DNA from: a virus
Virus record (IMG/VR): IMGVR_UViG_3300018469_000005
Location: 1 to 37,344 of that record
Length of the DNA stretch: 37,344 nt
Direction: 5' to 3' (one strand)
Part shown: one piece after another, positions 16,167 through 22,828 of the stretch
Position numbering within the stretch: the stretch's first letter is position 1
How the letters are laid out: each line of letters begins with the position of its first letter
The notes under the pieces: generated by a model
What the model saw: only the letters and a program-made list of their open reading frames with translations
What the model was told of the DNA's origin: nothing
The model's database searches: none
Program-made: the position numbers and the translations under genes

Positions 16167-16573
16167 GCTCGCCTCCCCGTCAGCCGGGCCATCATGCGCT
16201 GCGCCCGCCGTCCCGGCCGCCGGATCGCGCGCTTGCCGTGGGCCGCCGCCGCGGCGCCGGATCGGAACAGCGGCACCGGGCTTCGATAGGTGAGCACCGC
16301 ATCGTCGAGGGCGCGGTCGTCGTCTTCGTAGAAGGCGGCTAGCCTGATCGCCAGCAGATTGCCGGCGCCGTGACAGCCAAGCCAGCCGGCGCAGATCCTG
16401 CCGTCCTGCTGATGGCACATGAACAGGCCGCCGGCCTTCGCCGCGAGTTGCGCGTGGATCTCGCCATCGTAGACCGGCAGCTTGTCGTACTCGTCTTCGG
16501 ACCACACGCCGGACGGCACATCGCGGCGATAGGGGCAGGACTTGCACGGCGCCTTCGCACAGGTGACCGTCAT
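16163..16573 (-). CDS. cysteine-rich phage protein (DUF6283-like)
   Basis: The start at 16573 overlaps the upstream stop as ATGA; an upstream start would extend into the neighbour. The 136-residue product begins MTVTCAKAPCKSCPYRRDVPSGVWSEDEYDKLPVYD and has FMCHQQDGRICAGWLGCHG near residue 55. The cysteine/histidine set (C..PCKSCPYRRD, CH, C..W..CH) is what I recall of the DUF6283 family found in phages and actinobacteria; its metal binding is likely and its function unknown. The end is basic and alanine-rich. Confidence 0.75.
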   Translation of the reverse strand: MTVTCAKAPCKSCPYRRDVPSGVWSEDEYDKLPVYDGEIHAQLAAKAGGLFMCHQQDGRICAGWLGCHGAGNLLAIRLAAFYEDDDRALDDAVLTYRSPVPLFRSGAAAAAHGKRAIRRPGRRAQRMMARLTGRRA

Positions 16574-16794
16574 CGGCGCCGCCGCGTCGCCTTGGCCTTG
16601 CGCGGCGGCTTGACGTTTTCCAGCACCATCACGGCCCACTCGCTGGCGACGAACCGGAACATCGCTACTAGCGCCTCGGCGCGCTGGTCGATGGGCAGCG
16701 AACGCAGCCCCTTAATCTCGGGCGGCAGCGCCTTGGCCTTCCGCACTCGACGCGGGCTCTGCAGGATGCCGCGCGGAATTGAATACTGCGTCAC
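16570..16794 (-). CDS. small hypothetical protein (74 aa)
   Basis: TQYSIPRGILQSPRRVRKAKALPPEIKGLRSLPIDQRAEALVAMFRFVASEWAVMVLENVKPPRKAKATRRRR. Basic at both ends with an amphipathic central helix. ATGA overlaps at both ends place it in the operon. No family recognised. Confidence 0.62.
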   Translation of the reverse strand: MTQYSIPRGILQSPRRVRKAKALPPEIKGLRSLPIDQRAEALVAMFRFVASEWAVMVLENVKPPRKAKATRRRR

Positions 16795-17267
16795 GCGTCA
16801 CCCATCAGCAGGCGTTCAAGATTGCGCCCGCGCGGCGCATCGGCCCGGACGTGCTCGATGGTATGCACCGGATTCGGGACGCGGCCGACCTGACCGAGCT
16901 TGCCCCGCGGCTTCATATGGTGGCCGAGGCGTTGCGAACCTTTCGGCGGCATCAGCTTGAACTCGCCGCCGTGCATGATGCCGTCACGGTCGAACACCAT
17001 GATTTCCAGATAGAGGTGCAGCGGCGTGATGTACCGCTCCCATGTCCCGTCACGATGCTGCACATAGGTCTTGGTCTTGCAGACGCGGGCCTGCTTGTAA
17101 TGCTCCTGCCGGCATAGCGCGTTCGCCGCGGCGCAGTGCAATTGATCTTTCTTCTTCGCCGACCGGATATCGGCCGGCATCACTTTCAGGATCAGCGGTT
17201 CTTTGGCATCGCGCAGATAGGCGTGCGGGTTGGCACGATGCGGTCGGTTCTTTCTGGTCCTTGCCAT
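16791..17267 (-). CDS. conserved phage protein (158 aa)
   Basis: Two adjacent ATG codons occur; the second (17267) has AGGAG at six bases, better spaced than the first (17270). The product has EPLILKVMPADIRSAKKKDQLHCAAANALCRQEHYKQARVCKTKTYVQ, then WERYITPLHLYLEIMVFDRDGIMHGGEFKLMPPKGSQRLGH. I recognise this 'DI..A..KD..HCA.A.A' plus 'PP..SQRLG' arrangement from uncharacterised proteins of many phages. The function is unknown; the basic ends suggest nucleic-acid contact. Confidence 0.72.
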   Translation of the reverse strand: MARTRKNRPHRANPHAYLRDAKEPLILKVMPADIRSAKKKDQLHCAAANALCRQEHYKQARVCKTKTYVQHRDGTWERYITPLHLYLEIMVFDRDGIMHGGEFKLMPPKGSQRLGHHMKPRGKLGQVGRVPNPVHTIEHVRADAPRGRNLERLLMGDA

Positions 17268-17300
17268 CATCGACTCCTATCGAGGTTGCTGTCTTGGTTT

Positions 17301-17567
17301 TTACGCGTCGCGGATCTCGACCGATATCGAGGTAAACGGCCGATTCGGTTTGCCGTCACTGCGGCGAATCGGATGGACGGTTGATGCGGTGCGCCAGAAC
17401 TTCATCGCCTCGCCGGCATCGGCGAACTTCTTGGCGCGCGCCGGGTCCTTGGTGAACTCGCCGCGGCCCCGGCCGTCATCGTGGTCGAAGTCGAAGCTGA
17501 CGAGATACTGCCCCTCGAAGAGGCACGGCCGGTCGTCGGCGTAGCCTATCGCGATGATCACTTTCAT
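17301..17567 (-). CDS. hypothetical phage protein (88 aa)
   Basis: KVIIAIGYADDRPCLFEGQYLVSFDFDHDDGRGRGEFTKDPARAKKFADAGEAMKFWRTASTVHPIRRSDGKPNRPFTSISVEIRDA. It reads as an alpha/beta fold with a strand-helix core (YLVSFDFD, KKFADAGEAMKFWRTAS, PNRPFTSISVEI). Such a 'DA.EA..FWRT.S..HP.R.DGKPNRP' pattern is common in small phage proteins. Function unknown. It overlaps its upstream neighbour as ATGA. Confidence 0.66.
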   Translation of the reverse strand: MKVIIAIGYADDRPCLFEGQYLVSFDFDHDDGRGRGEFTKDPARAKKFADAGEAMKFWRTASTVHPIRRSDGKPNRPFTSISVEIRDA

Positions 17568-17800
17568 GGGTCGCTCACTTGGTCGATGTGCGAGATCACG
17601 ATGGGCCGCCCGAACAGCAGATCGCGAAAGCTGCCGTCATCGTCCATCAGCGCCGGCATGATGCCGAGAAAGCCGCCGAGGATCGCTTCGTATTCCAGCA
17701 CCAGTGAGCGCCCGTTGCTCGACGCGAGCTTTACCGTGCCGCGGACCGTCCGGCTGTCATAGGTGATCACGACAGGATCGCCGGTCCGCAGCAGCCTCAT
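17564..17800 (-). CDS. hypothetical protein, small beta-barrel-like (78 aa)
   Basis: RLLRTGDPVVITYDSRTVRGTVKLASSNGRSLVLEYEAILGGFLGIMPALMDDDGSFRDLLFGRPIVISHI. The first half (GDPV.I.YDSRTVRGTV.LAS..GRSLVLEYE) resembles an SH3-like or Hfq-like barrel. ATGA overlaps tie it to both neighbours. No function assigned. Confidence 0.64.
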   Translation of the reverse strand: MRLLRTGDPVVITYDSRTVRGTVKLASSNGRSLVLEYEAILGGFLGIMPALMDDDGSFRDLLFGRPIVISHIDQVSDP

Positions 17801-18054
17801 GCGTCGAATCCGCCGAAGGTTTCAACGACCTCGCGCGTGTGGAACTTCACCAGCCGGCAGCGCAGGCCGGTGATCTTCGCGATTGCGCGGGCGATAGGCC
17901 ACAGGCTGTTGAGTCGCGCCTCGTCGGCGGCGATCAGCGGGACCTGACTACCCGGCCCGAGTAGCGCGGCCGATAGCACGCCCTCGTTGCCGTCTTCCGG
18001 ATCGACCGAGACGAACGCCCAGATCACGTCGATGCGGGGTAGCGTGTTCTTCAT
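17797..18054 (-). CDS. hypothetical phage protein (85 aa)
   Basis: KNTLPRIDVIWAFVSVDPEDGNEGVLSAALLGPGSQVPLIAADEARLNSLWPIARAIAKITGLRCRLVKFHTREVVETFGGFDA. A strand-helix-strand pattern; the 'D.IWAFVSVD..DGNEGV' start and 'R...L.P.A..IA..TG...RLVKF..RE' end are familiar from phage orphan proteins, but no function is known to me. Overlaps both neighbours by four bases. Confidence 0.66.
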   Translation of the reverse strand: MKNTLPRIDVIWAFVSVDPEDGNEGVLSAALLGPGSQVPLIAADEARLNSLWPIARAIAKITGLRCRLVKFHTREVVETFGGFDA

Positions 18055-18347
18055 GGCGCCGGATCGGCTTCGTCCGGTTCGACCTGCTCGGCGTCGCCGA
18101 CCGCGCCGTCATCGTCGGCGGTACGGAGCGTCATCGCGGGCGACAGCGAGATCCCGGGCAGCAGCGGATCGTTGTACGGCAAGCCGCTGATCCACACTTC
18201 ATCGCTTGCCTGAATGTCGCCGCCGATCAGCGATAGCTCCATGCCGGTACCGTCGAGCGCGGCGATCTGCGCCTGCGCCTCTTTGGCATCCTCGGCTTTG
18301 ACGTAGGCCGTCGCTTCAATCTGAATCTCGATCCGGAATACCGGCAT
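18051..18347 (-). CDS. hypothetical protein (98 aa), acidic tail
   Basis: The start at 18347 has GGGGAGA upstream; the much longer frame reading to 19010 is a shadow. PVFRIEIQIEATAYVKAEDAKEAQAQIAALDGTGMELSLIGGDIQASDEVWISGLPYNDPLLPGISLSPAM forms strand-helix-strand with an 'ATAYVKAEDAKEA' element common in phage proteins. The end is acidic (DDDGAVGDAEQVEPDEADP). It starts inside the end of the upstream DUF6166-like gene (32-base overlap). Confidence 0.6.
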   Translation of the reverse strand: MPVFRIEIQIEATAYVKAEDAKEAQAQIAALDGTGMELSLIGGDIQASDEVWISGLPYNDPLLPGISLSPAMTLRTADDDGAVGDAEQVEPDEADPAP

Positions 18348-18669
18348 CGCGTATCTCCCCTTGCAGTGATGCCCACATGCGCACGTTGGCCGCCGGCATT
18401 GCCCAACTGTCCTTGTCCCAATTCTGGACGAACTTGCCCTTGAACTTCTGGTGCAGGCGTTGCGCCCGCTCGTCGTCACCGAGCGCGTCGGCGAGAATCG
18501 CGAGCGCGAGTTGCGCCGGCCCGGAGCCGGCATAGCCCCACTCGAATCCTGTCGGCGAGTGGTTGTCGAGATCGAGGCGTAGCGGCAGCGGGCGGTGCTT
18601 GCCGCGCTCGTCGACCGCGGAAACGATGCAGCCGTTGGAGCCGCGTAGGCCTTTGTACGTGACGACCAT
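18316..18669 (-). CDS. DUF6166-like phage protein
   Basis: The 117-residue product contains YKGLRGSNGCIVSAVDERGKHRPLPLRLDLDNHSPTGFEWGYAGSGPAQLALAILADALGDDERAQRLHQKFKGKFV. The 'L.L.NHSPTGFEWGYGGSGPAQLALAIL.D' block is diagnostic for a conserved phage family (DUF6166 as I recall it) of unknown function. The start follows immediately after the upstream stop. Confidence 0.75.
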   Translation of the reverse strand: MVVTYKGLRGSNGCIVSAVDERGKHRPLPLRLDLDNHSPTGFEWGYAGSGPAQLALAILADALGDDERAQRLHQKFKGKFVQNWDKDSWAMPAANVRMWASLQGEIRDAGIPDRDSD

Positions 18670-19359
18670 TCACTCCTCCTTCGATTGCGCCTCACGGTCG
18701 GCGGCCATCTGTGCCGCGTTGGCGAGCGCCTCGCGCGCGATGCGCGGATCAGCCTGCAGGGTACCGACGGGATAGGCCTTGTCGCCGACCTTGAGCGTCG
18801 TCCGGTAGGCGCCGCCGCCGCTGTCGCTAAAATCGAGTTCGACCATGCCGCCGAGCGCCGCCGCCTTTTCTTCGAGCGTGTGCGTGCGCTCGGTCGGCTG
18901 CGAGTCCATGTACTCGACCCAGCCCTGCCCCTGCGTCGTCGAGGGCGGGAACAGGATGAAGCCGTCGCGCGAATCGTAGCGGATGATCGCCGGTATCCCC
19001 TCGGCCTCAAGCCACGCCCGGAATGACGGCGCGCGGTGCGCGTCCTTGTGCGCCGGATCGACCCAGACCTGCACGACCGGGATATGCGTCGGCGTGCTGC
19101 CGTCGTGCGGCTTCATCGTGATGTAGTCAGGGATCAGATCGATGACGTAGTGCGCGCGGTCGGGCCGCGGCAGATCGGCGGTACTCTCGTCGACCAGCCA
19201 GCGGCAGTTCCACAACGCGCACGACATCGGGCGCCGGGCATAGATCGCGCAGCCCTTGCCGTGCTTCTGGTGCGGACAGCGCGCGAGCGCGGGCTTTTTG
19301 ATTTCTTCGGTGGGGAGGAGACGGCAGCACAGTTGGCAGTCGCCACAGCGGCGCGTCAT
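18670..19359 (-). CDS. YkgJ-like cysteine-cluster protein
   Basis: The start at 19359 overlaps the upstream stop as ATGA; the longer frame to 19437 is arginine-rich shadow. The 229-residue product begins MTRRCGDCQLCCRLLPT and continues CPHQKHGKGCAIYARRPMSCALWNCRWL. The C..C..CC start, followed by C...G.GC.IY..RP..C..W.C, is the YkgJ pattern thought to bind zinc or an iron-sulphur cluster. The C-terminal part is polar with a WVEYMDSQ segment. Its role in a phage is unknown. Confidence 0.8.
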   Translation of the reverse strand: MTRRCGDCQLCCRLLPTEEIKKPALARCPHQKHGKGCAIYARRPMSCALWNCRWLVDESTADLPRPDRAHYVIDLIPDYITMKPHDGSTPTHIPVVQVWVDPAHKDAHRAPSFRAWLEAEGIPAIIRYDSRDGFILFPPSTTQGQGWVEYMDSQPTERTHTLEEKAAALGGMVELDFSDSGGGAYRTTLKVGDKAYPVGTLQADPRIAREALANAAQMAADREAQSKEE

Positions 19360-19544
19360 GTCAGCACGCGCATGAAGGCGACGCCGGCCGCGAATAGCGC
19401 GGCGCCCGCTGTCGCGCCGCCGAGCGCCATCTGCCATGGCGCAAACCGGATTTCCTGCCGCTTACGATCGTGGTCGGCGAGCATCTGGTCGATATGCGCC
19501 AGCTTCTCGCGCACGTCGATCTCGGGAGTCGTCGTGTCTGTCAT
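19356..19544 (-). CDS. small membrane protein, coiled coil plus one TM helix
   Basis: A 62-residue protein: a polar N-terminus with a heptad-like segment (VREKLAHIDQMLADHDRKRQEIR), then a single membrane helix (WQMALGGATAGAALFAAGVAFMRVL). This topology is like XhlA-type phage proteins that assist lysis, but sequence identity cannot be judged by eye. TATAGGAGGGCG provides a strong ribosome binding site. It is the first gene after the promoter candidate at 19603-19576. Confidence 0.7.
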   Translation of the reverse strand: MTDTTTPEIDVREKLAHIDQMLADHDRKRQEIRFAPWQMALGGATAGAALFAAGVAFMRVLT

Positions 19545-19575
19545 AGTGAACGCGCCCTCCTATAAGCGCGGCCGT

Positions 19576-19603
19576 AGTTTAGGACACAGGCGCGGCTGGT
19601 CAA
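19576..19603 (-). promoter_or_regulatory. sigma-70-like promoter candidate for the 19544-14993 operon
   Basis: On the minus strand, TTGACC (19603-19598; 5 of 6 to consensus) is followed after 16 bases by TAAACT (19581-19576; 4 of 6). A transcript would start about 25-30 bases before the first gene of the minus operon. No competing gene lies here. Confidence 0.5.
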
Positions 19604-19648
19604 AAACTACTGCCGCCCGGTGAACAGGCGGGGAACAGACGCTAGGGG

Positions 19649-19792
19649 GTTTCGGCCCCTAACCGTTAGGGGCCAAAACTAAGTCTATGAAAAATCGACA
19701 TAAAACCCCCGGTGGTAGCTGGGGGCGGGCTTCTACTATCGGTATTTTTCAAAGACTTAGACGGCATAGGGGCCGAAACGTTTTGGCCCCTA
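19649..19792. other. candidate attP: symmetric inverted-repeat array
   Basis: Four copies of TAGGGGCC(A/G)AAAC are arranged as outer pairs: 19649-19661 (reverse), 19667-19679 (forward), 19767-19779 (forward), 19780-19792 (reverse). Inside them lie 17-base arms CTAAGTCT(A/T)TGAAAAAT, at 19679-19695 and inverted at 19744-19760 (16 of 17 identical). They bracket a 48-base centre with no long repeat. The array starts about 100 bases past the integrase stop. Tyrosine-recombinase attP sites have a core flanked by arm-type sites and lie beside int, so this is the best attP candidate; a replication or regulatory site is possible. Confidence 0.55.
19701..19725 (-). terminator. hairpin with T-run on minus strand, after the integrase
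   Basis: Read on the minus strand, CCCCC (19725-19721), a ten-base loop, GGGGG (19710-19706), then TTTTA. This is a weak intrinsic terminator shape for integrase transcripts, and lies in the centre of the attP-like array. Confidence 0.4.
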
Positions 19793-19799
19793 ACACTGT

Positions 19800-19834
19800 G
19801 AGGGGCCGCCGGGTGAACCTCCCGGCAGCCCCTC
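19800..19834. terminator. strong hairpin 63 bases past the integrase stop
   Basis: Arms GAGGGGC / GCCCCTC, a C-A mismatch, then GCCGGG / CCCGGC around a seven-base loop give a 13-pair stem. It lies between int and the attP-like array. A terminator or processing hairpin for integrase mRNA is plausible. Confidence 0.5.
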
Positions 19835-19896
19835 CACCGCGCCCGCCGCGCACACGTCCCGAGGCACACAAGGGACGGCGCGACAGACGCGGTGTG

Positions 19897-21123
19897 TTAG
19901 CCCTTGTCCTTGTCGCGGTCGCGGCGGTGATCACTTAGCCGGACCAGCAGGCCGAGCGCCTGCCGCTGCCTGTTGTAGTCGCGTGTGTACCGCTCCAATT
20001 CCTTCGTCGTGATCCAGCCGAAGATAGCCTTCATCGTGAAGTCGTTGATCACGGCGCCGTAGTTATCGAGCCACCAATGGGTCGCCGACTTACGCATGCC
20101 GTGGGCACTAAGGCCTTCGGGCAGGCCGCACTCCTTCCGCCACTTCTGCACCTTCATCGACATGCTGGCGGCCGAGGTAAACGGCTGGTCCCACTCCGAA
20201 TGGATGAAGCAGAAGCGGTCGGCCGGCAGTTCGTCGATTAGCGCCTGTAGCTCGGGCACCATCGGGATCACGATATCGGGCGGGTCGCCGGCCCGGTACA
20301 TGCTGTCGCTGCCCTTGGTCTGCTTGAAGGTCAGCACCTTGCCGGTCGGCGTCGTCCGGACCATGCCGCGGTTGAGCCGGTGCAGATCGGAGACGCGCGG
20401 CCCGATGATCTGCATCAGCCGTACCGTCCAGTTCTGCTGCCAGTCATCCTTCGAGGCGTGGAGCCACGCCGCGATGTTGTCGTCGGTGAAGGCAAGATGC
20501 CCGCGCCGCTTGCCGTCGCGCCGGGGCGCCATCTTCTCGATGCCGACGCACGGGTTACGCGCGATCTTGCTCACGCCCAGCACGGCCCGAGCCTCGGCGG
20601 CGTCGGGCTCGTTGCCGAGCAGCCAGCCGAACAAAGTGTCGAGCACGCCGAGCCGATGGTTCGCGGCATGTGACTTGTTCCCGCAAGATGCCATCACGCG
20701 AAGGACGGCCTCGCCGCCGTTACCTCCCGGCGCCAGCCAATCGGCCAGCAGGCTATCGCCTAGGACGTGCCGGTTAGGCGCGGGCGCCGGCAGGTTCATG
20801 ACCAGATTGAAATTGCTGCGCTGACCCTTGTGGGTGAGCGGCTTGAACGATCGCCACTTCTCCGATTCGTAGTAGGCGGTGATCGCCGCGCGGAGCGTCT
20901 TGCCTTGCGGCAGCCGCGCCGGCTGGATCGGTCCGGGCGTCGCCCGCGCCGTCGTCTTGTCGGCGAGGATCTGGGCGTACCGCGCGGCGCCTTCGCTTTC
21001 CGCCGCGGCCTTATCCGTCGACTCCAGCGCGTACCGCTGTCCATCGACGAGCAGTTCATAGCGGGGCCGCCCGCTCTGACGATCCTTCAACTTGACGCGA
21101 TAGTCTTTCCTTGGCCGTGCCAT
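19897..21123 (-). CDS. int: tyrosine-type site-specific integrase
   Basis: A 408-residue integrase. The N-terminal part has an arm-type binding start (RVKLKDRQSGRPRYELLVDG), then a SAM-like core-binding region (LRAAITAYYESEKWRSFKPLTHKGQRSNFNLV). The catalytic domain shows the first arginine in GPRVSDLHRL (about residue 243), the beta-hairpin lysine in FKQTKGS, the HxxR motif HGMRKSATHWW (about 340-343), the Trp in the position often held by His (IFGWITTKELE), and the tyrosine nucleophile in ERYTRDY (about 378). All six positions are thus accounted for. It follows an excisionase-like gene by ten bases and a putative attP lies downstream. This makes the phage temperate by integration rather than by transposition as Mu. 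Confidence 0.93.
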   Translation of the reverse strand: MARPRKDYRVKLKDRQSGRPRYELLVDGQRYALESTDKAAAESEGAARYAQILADKTTARATPGPIQPARLPQGKTLRAAITAYYESEKWRSFKPLTHKGQRSNFNLVMNLPAPAPNRHVLGDSLLADWLAPGGNGGEAVLRVMASCGNKSHAANHRLGVLDTLFGWLLGNEPDAAEARAVLGVSKIARNPCVGIEKMAPRRDGKRRGHLAFTDDNIAAWLHASKDDWQQNWTVRLMQIIGPRVSDLHRLNRGMVRTTPTGKVLTFKQTKGSDSMYRAGDPPDIVIPMVPELQALIDELPADRFCFIHSEWDQPFTSAASMSMKVQKWRKECGLPEGLSAHGMRKSATHWWLDNYGAVINDFTMKAIFGWITTKELERYTRDYNRQRQALGLLVRLSDHRRDRDKDKG

Positions 21124-21133
21124 GGTGTGTGCC

Positions 21134-21358
21134 TCATATGGTTGATCTCCGCAGCCCGGTCAGGCGGTCCATTGCCCGATCTAGCTGCACCAAGTCCCAC
21201 ACCTGCTCGCCGTCGAATTCGCTAGGCTGCGGTAGCCGGCCGTCACTCACCATCTGATCGAAGGTGGCGAAGGTTACGCCGACATAGATCGCTGCCTCGT
21301 CGTGATCGAGCCCGCGGCGGGGCTGTGTGGCGGTCTTGCCCGAGAGACGGCGGTTCAT
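21134..21358 (-). CDS. excisionase-like helix-turn-helix protein
   Basis: A 74-residue protein: RGLDHDEAAIYVGVTFATFDQMVSDGRLPQPSEFDGEQVWDLVQLDRAMDRLTG. This has the winged-helix/MerR-like form 'L...EAA.Y.GV....FD..V..G.LP.P....G...WD...LD.A.D' of excisionases and AlpA-like regulators. A GGGAGG ribosome binding site lies before the ATG. It lies directly before int in the same operon, the usual place for a directionality factor. Confidence 0.78.
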   Translation of the reverse strand: MNRRLSGKTATQPRRGLDHDEAAIYVGVTFATFDQMVSDGRLPQPSEFDGEQVWDLVQLDRAMDRLTGLRRSTI

Positions 21359-21410
21359 GTCCGCCTCCCTGTCACGACCGCCGGTTGTATGGGGGCTGCG
21401 CGCATAGCTG

Positions 21411-21653
21411 TCAAATCCGGTTTTCCCGGTGCTTGAGCCGGGGCTTCTGGGCCGGCCGCTCCAGCGAGTCGATGTAGCGGCGTACCTCGGCGCGCTTGAT
21501 CAGCGTCCGCTGGCCGACCTGTATCGTCTTGAGGTACGGCCGGTGCTTGTGCCACGAGCTACGGCTGATCGCGAGCAGGCCGCAGAACTCGGGGATCGTC
21601 AGATACTCGGGCGTCGGTCCACGGTCCGGCGCCCTACCTACGCGACGCGGCAT
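21411..21653 (-). CDS. second MerR/AlpA-like helix-turn-helix protein
   Basis: The start at 21653 gives 80 residues; the longer frame is a shadow of the upstream gene. PEYLTIPEFCGLLAISRSSWHKHRPYLKTIQVGQRTLIKRAEVRRYIDSLE shows the helix-turn-helix plus wing of AlpA/excisionase proteins, with a basic proline-rich tail. Two such proteins precede int; one may regulate transcription while the other acts in excision. It starts 20 bases before the end of the upstream gene. The 52 bases between its stop and the next start hold no gene. Confidence 0.75.
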   Translation of the reverse strand: MPRRVGRAPDRGPTPEYLTIPEFCGLLAISRSSWHKHRPYLKTIQVGQRTLIKRAEVRRYIDSLERPAQKPRLKHRENRI

Positions 21654-21897
21654 GGTCGGGCTCCTCCAACTCGGCTTTGAAGCTGAGTGCCTGACAGGCT
21701 TCGACGGCGAGGCGCAGGACGTGGAACGGTCCGGCGCGCATGATGGGGCCAAGCTCGTCGTACTCGATGACGGCGTAGCGCGGCCGGCCCGCTTCCTGCT
21801 CGCGCTTGGAATCGGGCACGCCACGATCAAGGACGGCGAAGCGCCCTTCGCGAAATACCTCCATCGCTTTCTCCCATCGCATGGCGCCCTCCGTCAC
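21634..21897 (-). CDS. hypothetical protein (87 aa)
   Basis: TEGAMRWEKAMEVFREGRFAVLDRGVPDSKREQEAGRPRYAVIEYDELGPIMRAGPFHVLRLAVEACQALSFKAELEEPDHAASRR. Alternating strand and helix; I do not recognise it. It overlaps the upstream gene as ATGA, and the DNA-binding gene downstream by 20 bases. Confidence 0.62.
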   Translation of the reverse strand: MTEGAMRWEKAMEVFREGRFAVLDRGVPDSKREQEAGRPRYAVIEYDELGPIMRAGPFHVLRLAVEACQALSFKAELEEPDHAASRR

Positions 21898-22076
21898 AGT
21901 CGCTTCTCCAAATCGGCGGCTTCACGCTTGAGCATGGCGACGCGCTTCTGCGCGTTGGCATGCGCTCGCAGGCGGGACACGCAGCCGCCGACGATGGATA
22001 GGCCATACTTCTTCACCAGCCGTTTCACTTCCGGCATGCACGCCTCGCGTCGCTGCTTCGCCTGATCGCGTTTCAT
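21894..22076 (-). CDS. small basic helical protein (60 aa)
   Basis: KRDQAKQRREACMPEVKRLVKKYGLSIVGGCVSRLRAHANAQKRVAMLKREAADLEKRL. The centre (VKRLVKKYGLSIVGGCVSRL) looks like a degenerate helix-turn-helix and the end is a coiled coil. It resembles short phage proteins of the 'KYG...V..CI.KL......K...L..E...LE..L' type. Overlaps both neighbours by four bases. Confidence 0.65.
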   Translation of the reverse strand: MKRDQAKQRREACMPEVKRLVKKYGLSIVGGCVSRLRAHANAQKRVAMLKREAADLEKRL

Positions 22077-22342
22077 GGGTCGCTCCTATCGTCATCGTCA
22101 TCGCCCTGCATCGGCATCAGGCCCCACCACCGCGCCGAGCACGCGTCACAGAACACACACGAGTTGCCCGGCTCGTCCCACATGCGGAGCGGTACCGCGT
22201 CCTCGGGGATCTCGGCGCCGCAGTACGAGCAGTCGTCACGCTGCGGCGCATCCGCCGCGTCCCAGCGGACCCGCGTCCAGTCGAAGCCTTTGACCGGGGA
22301 GAGGCTTGTCGCCATCGCTTCAATGAACCCCTTCAAGGCCAT
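22073..22342 (-). CDS. zinc-binding protein (89 aa)
   Basis: ALKGFIEAMATSLSPVKGFDWTRVRWDAADAPQRDDCSYCGAEIPEDAVPLRMWDEPGNSCVFCDACSARWWGLMPMQGDDDDD. Two CxxC pairs (CSYC and CVFCDAC) form a zinc ribbon; the acidic end is unusual. The 'C.YCG..IPEDA.PLR.W...G....FC..C...WWG' pattern occurs in proteobacterial phages. Function unknown. Confidence 0.7.
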   Translation of the reverse strand: MALKGFIEAMATSLSPVKGFDWTRVRWDAADAPQRDDCSYCGAEIPEDAVPLRMWDEPGNSCVFCDACSARWWGLMPMQGDDDDDRSDP

Positions 22343-22598
22343 GCTCGGTACCGAACAGTCGGCGATAGACCGGGATCAGTTCGCCGACCGCCTTCATGTG
22401 GTTGGCGAGCAACTGCCCGCCGGCATCGGGATGATGGCCGGCGAGCCAGATGGCGAGCAGGTTGGCGACGACGACGCCCTGCACGCCGGGGTGCTTGCCG
22501 GCGAGCAGCGGCTTGATCTTCTCGACGATCTCGTCGCTCTGCCGGTCAAGCTCCTCCGCGTCTAGCAGCGGCAGGTCTTCGAGGCGCCACGCTTTCAT
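22320..22598 (-). CDS. hypothetical helical protein (92 aa)
   Basis: The start at 22598 overlaps the upstream stop as ATGA. KAWRLEDLPLLDAEELDRQSDEIVEKIKPLLAGKHPGVQGVVVANLLAIWLAGHHPDAGGQLLANHMKAVGELIPVYRRLFGTEHGLEGVH is fully helical, with a 'LAGK.P..QG.VLA.L.A.WLAGH.P' segment typical of uncharacterised phage proteins. It overlaps the zinc protein by 23 bases. Confidence 0.65.
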   Translation of the reverse strand: MKAWRLEDLPLLDAEELDRQSDEIVEKIKPLLAGKHPGVQGVVVANLLAIWLAGHHPDAGGQLLANHMKAVGELIPVYRRLFGTEHGLEGVH

Positions 22599-22828
22599 GC
22601 CGCGACTCCCGCCTCGTGCCGGCGCCGTACTAGCTCGGCCTCTACGGCGAGGTTCCACGCGACCTGCACGCGGTCGAACCGGGACGGCGTGCACGTCAGC
22701 CGGCAGTCGGGACAGCGCACGCGGATCAGCCGCAGCTTCCGCGCGCCGCGCTCGACGACGGGCCGCGGTAACGACTCACCGCCGCAAGGGCACGGCATGA
22801 AGTACCCGTGCAGCCGCGGCGTTCTCAC
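22595..22828 (-). CDS. small zinc-ribbon protein (77 aa, GTG start)
   Basis: A GTG at 22828 overlaps the upstream stop as GTGA, matching the local pattern; an ATG at 22798 would give 67 residues. The product contains CPCGGESLPRPVVERGARKLRLIRVRCPDCRLTCTPS, a C-x-C...CxxC zinc ribbon, then a helical end (AWNLAVEAELVRRRHEAG). Function unknown. Confidence 0.65.
   Translation of the reverse strand: MRTPRLHGYFMPCPCGGESLPRPVVERGARKLRLIRVRCPDCRLTCTPSRFDRVQVAWNLAVEAELVRRRHEAGVAA

Noticed and set aside
19800-19834. tRNA T-arm-like GGTTCA in the hairpin
   Set aside because: The loop position does not fit TTCRA and no acceptor or anticodon arms follow; no tRNA fragment supports an att site in a tRNA gene.
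19666-19869. Minus-strand 67-residue open frame over the attP-like array
   Set aside because: It runs through inverted repeats and hairpins, has no ribosome binding site, and looks like chance.
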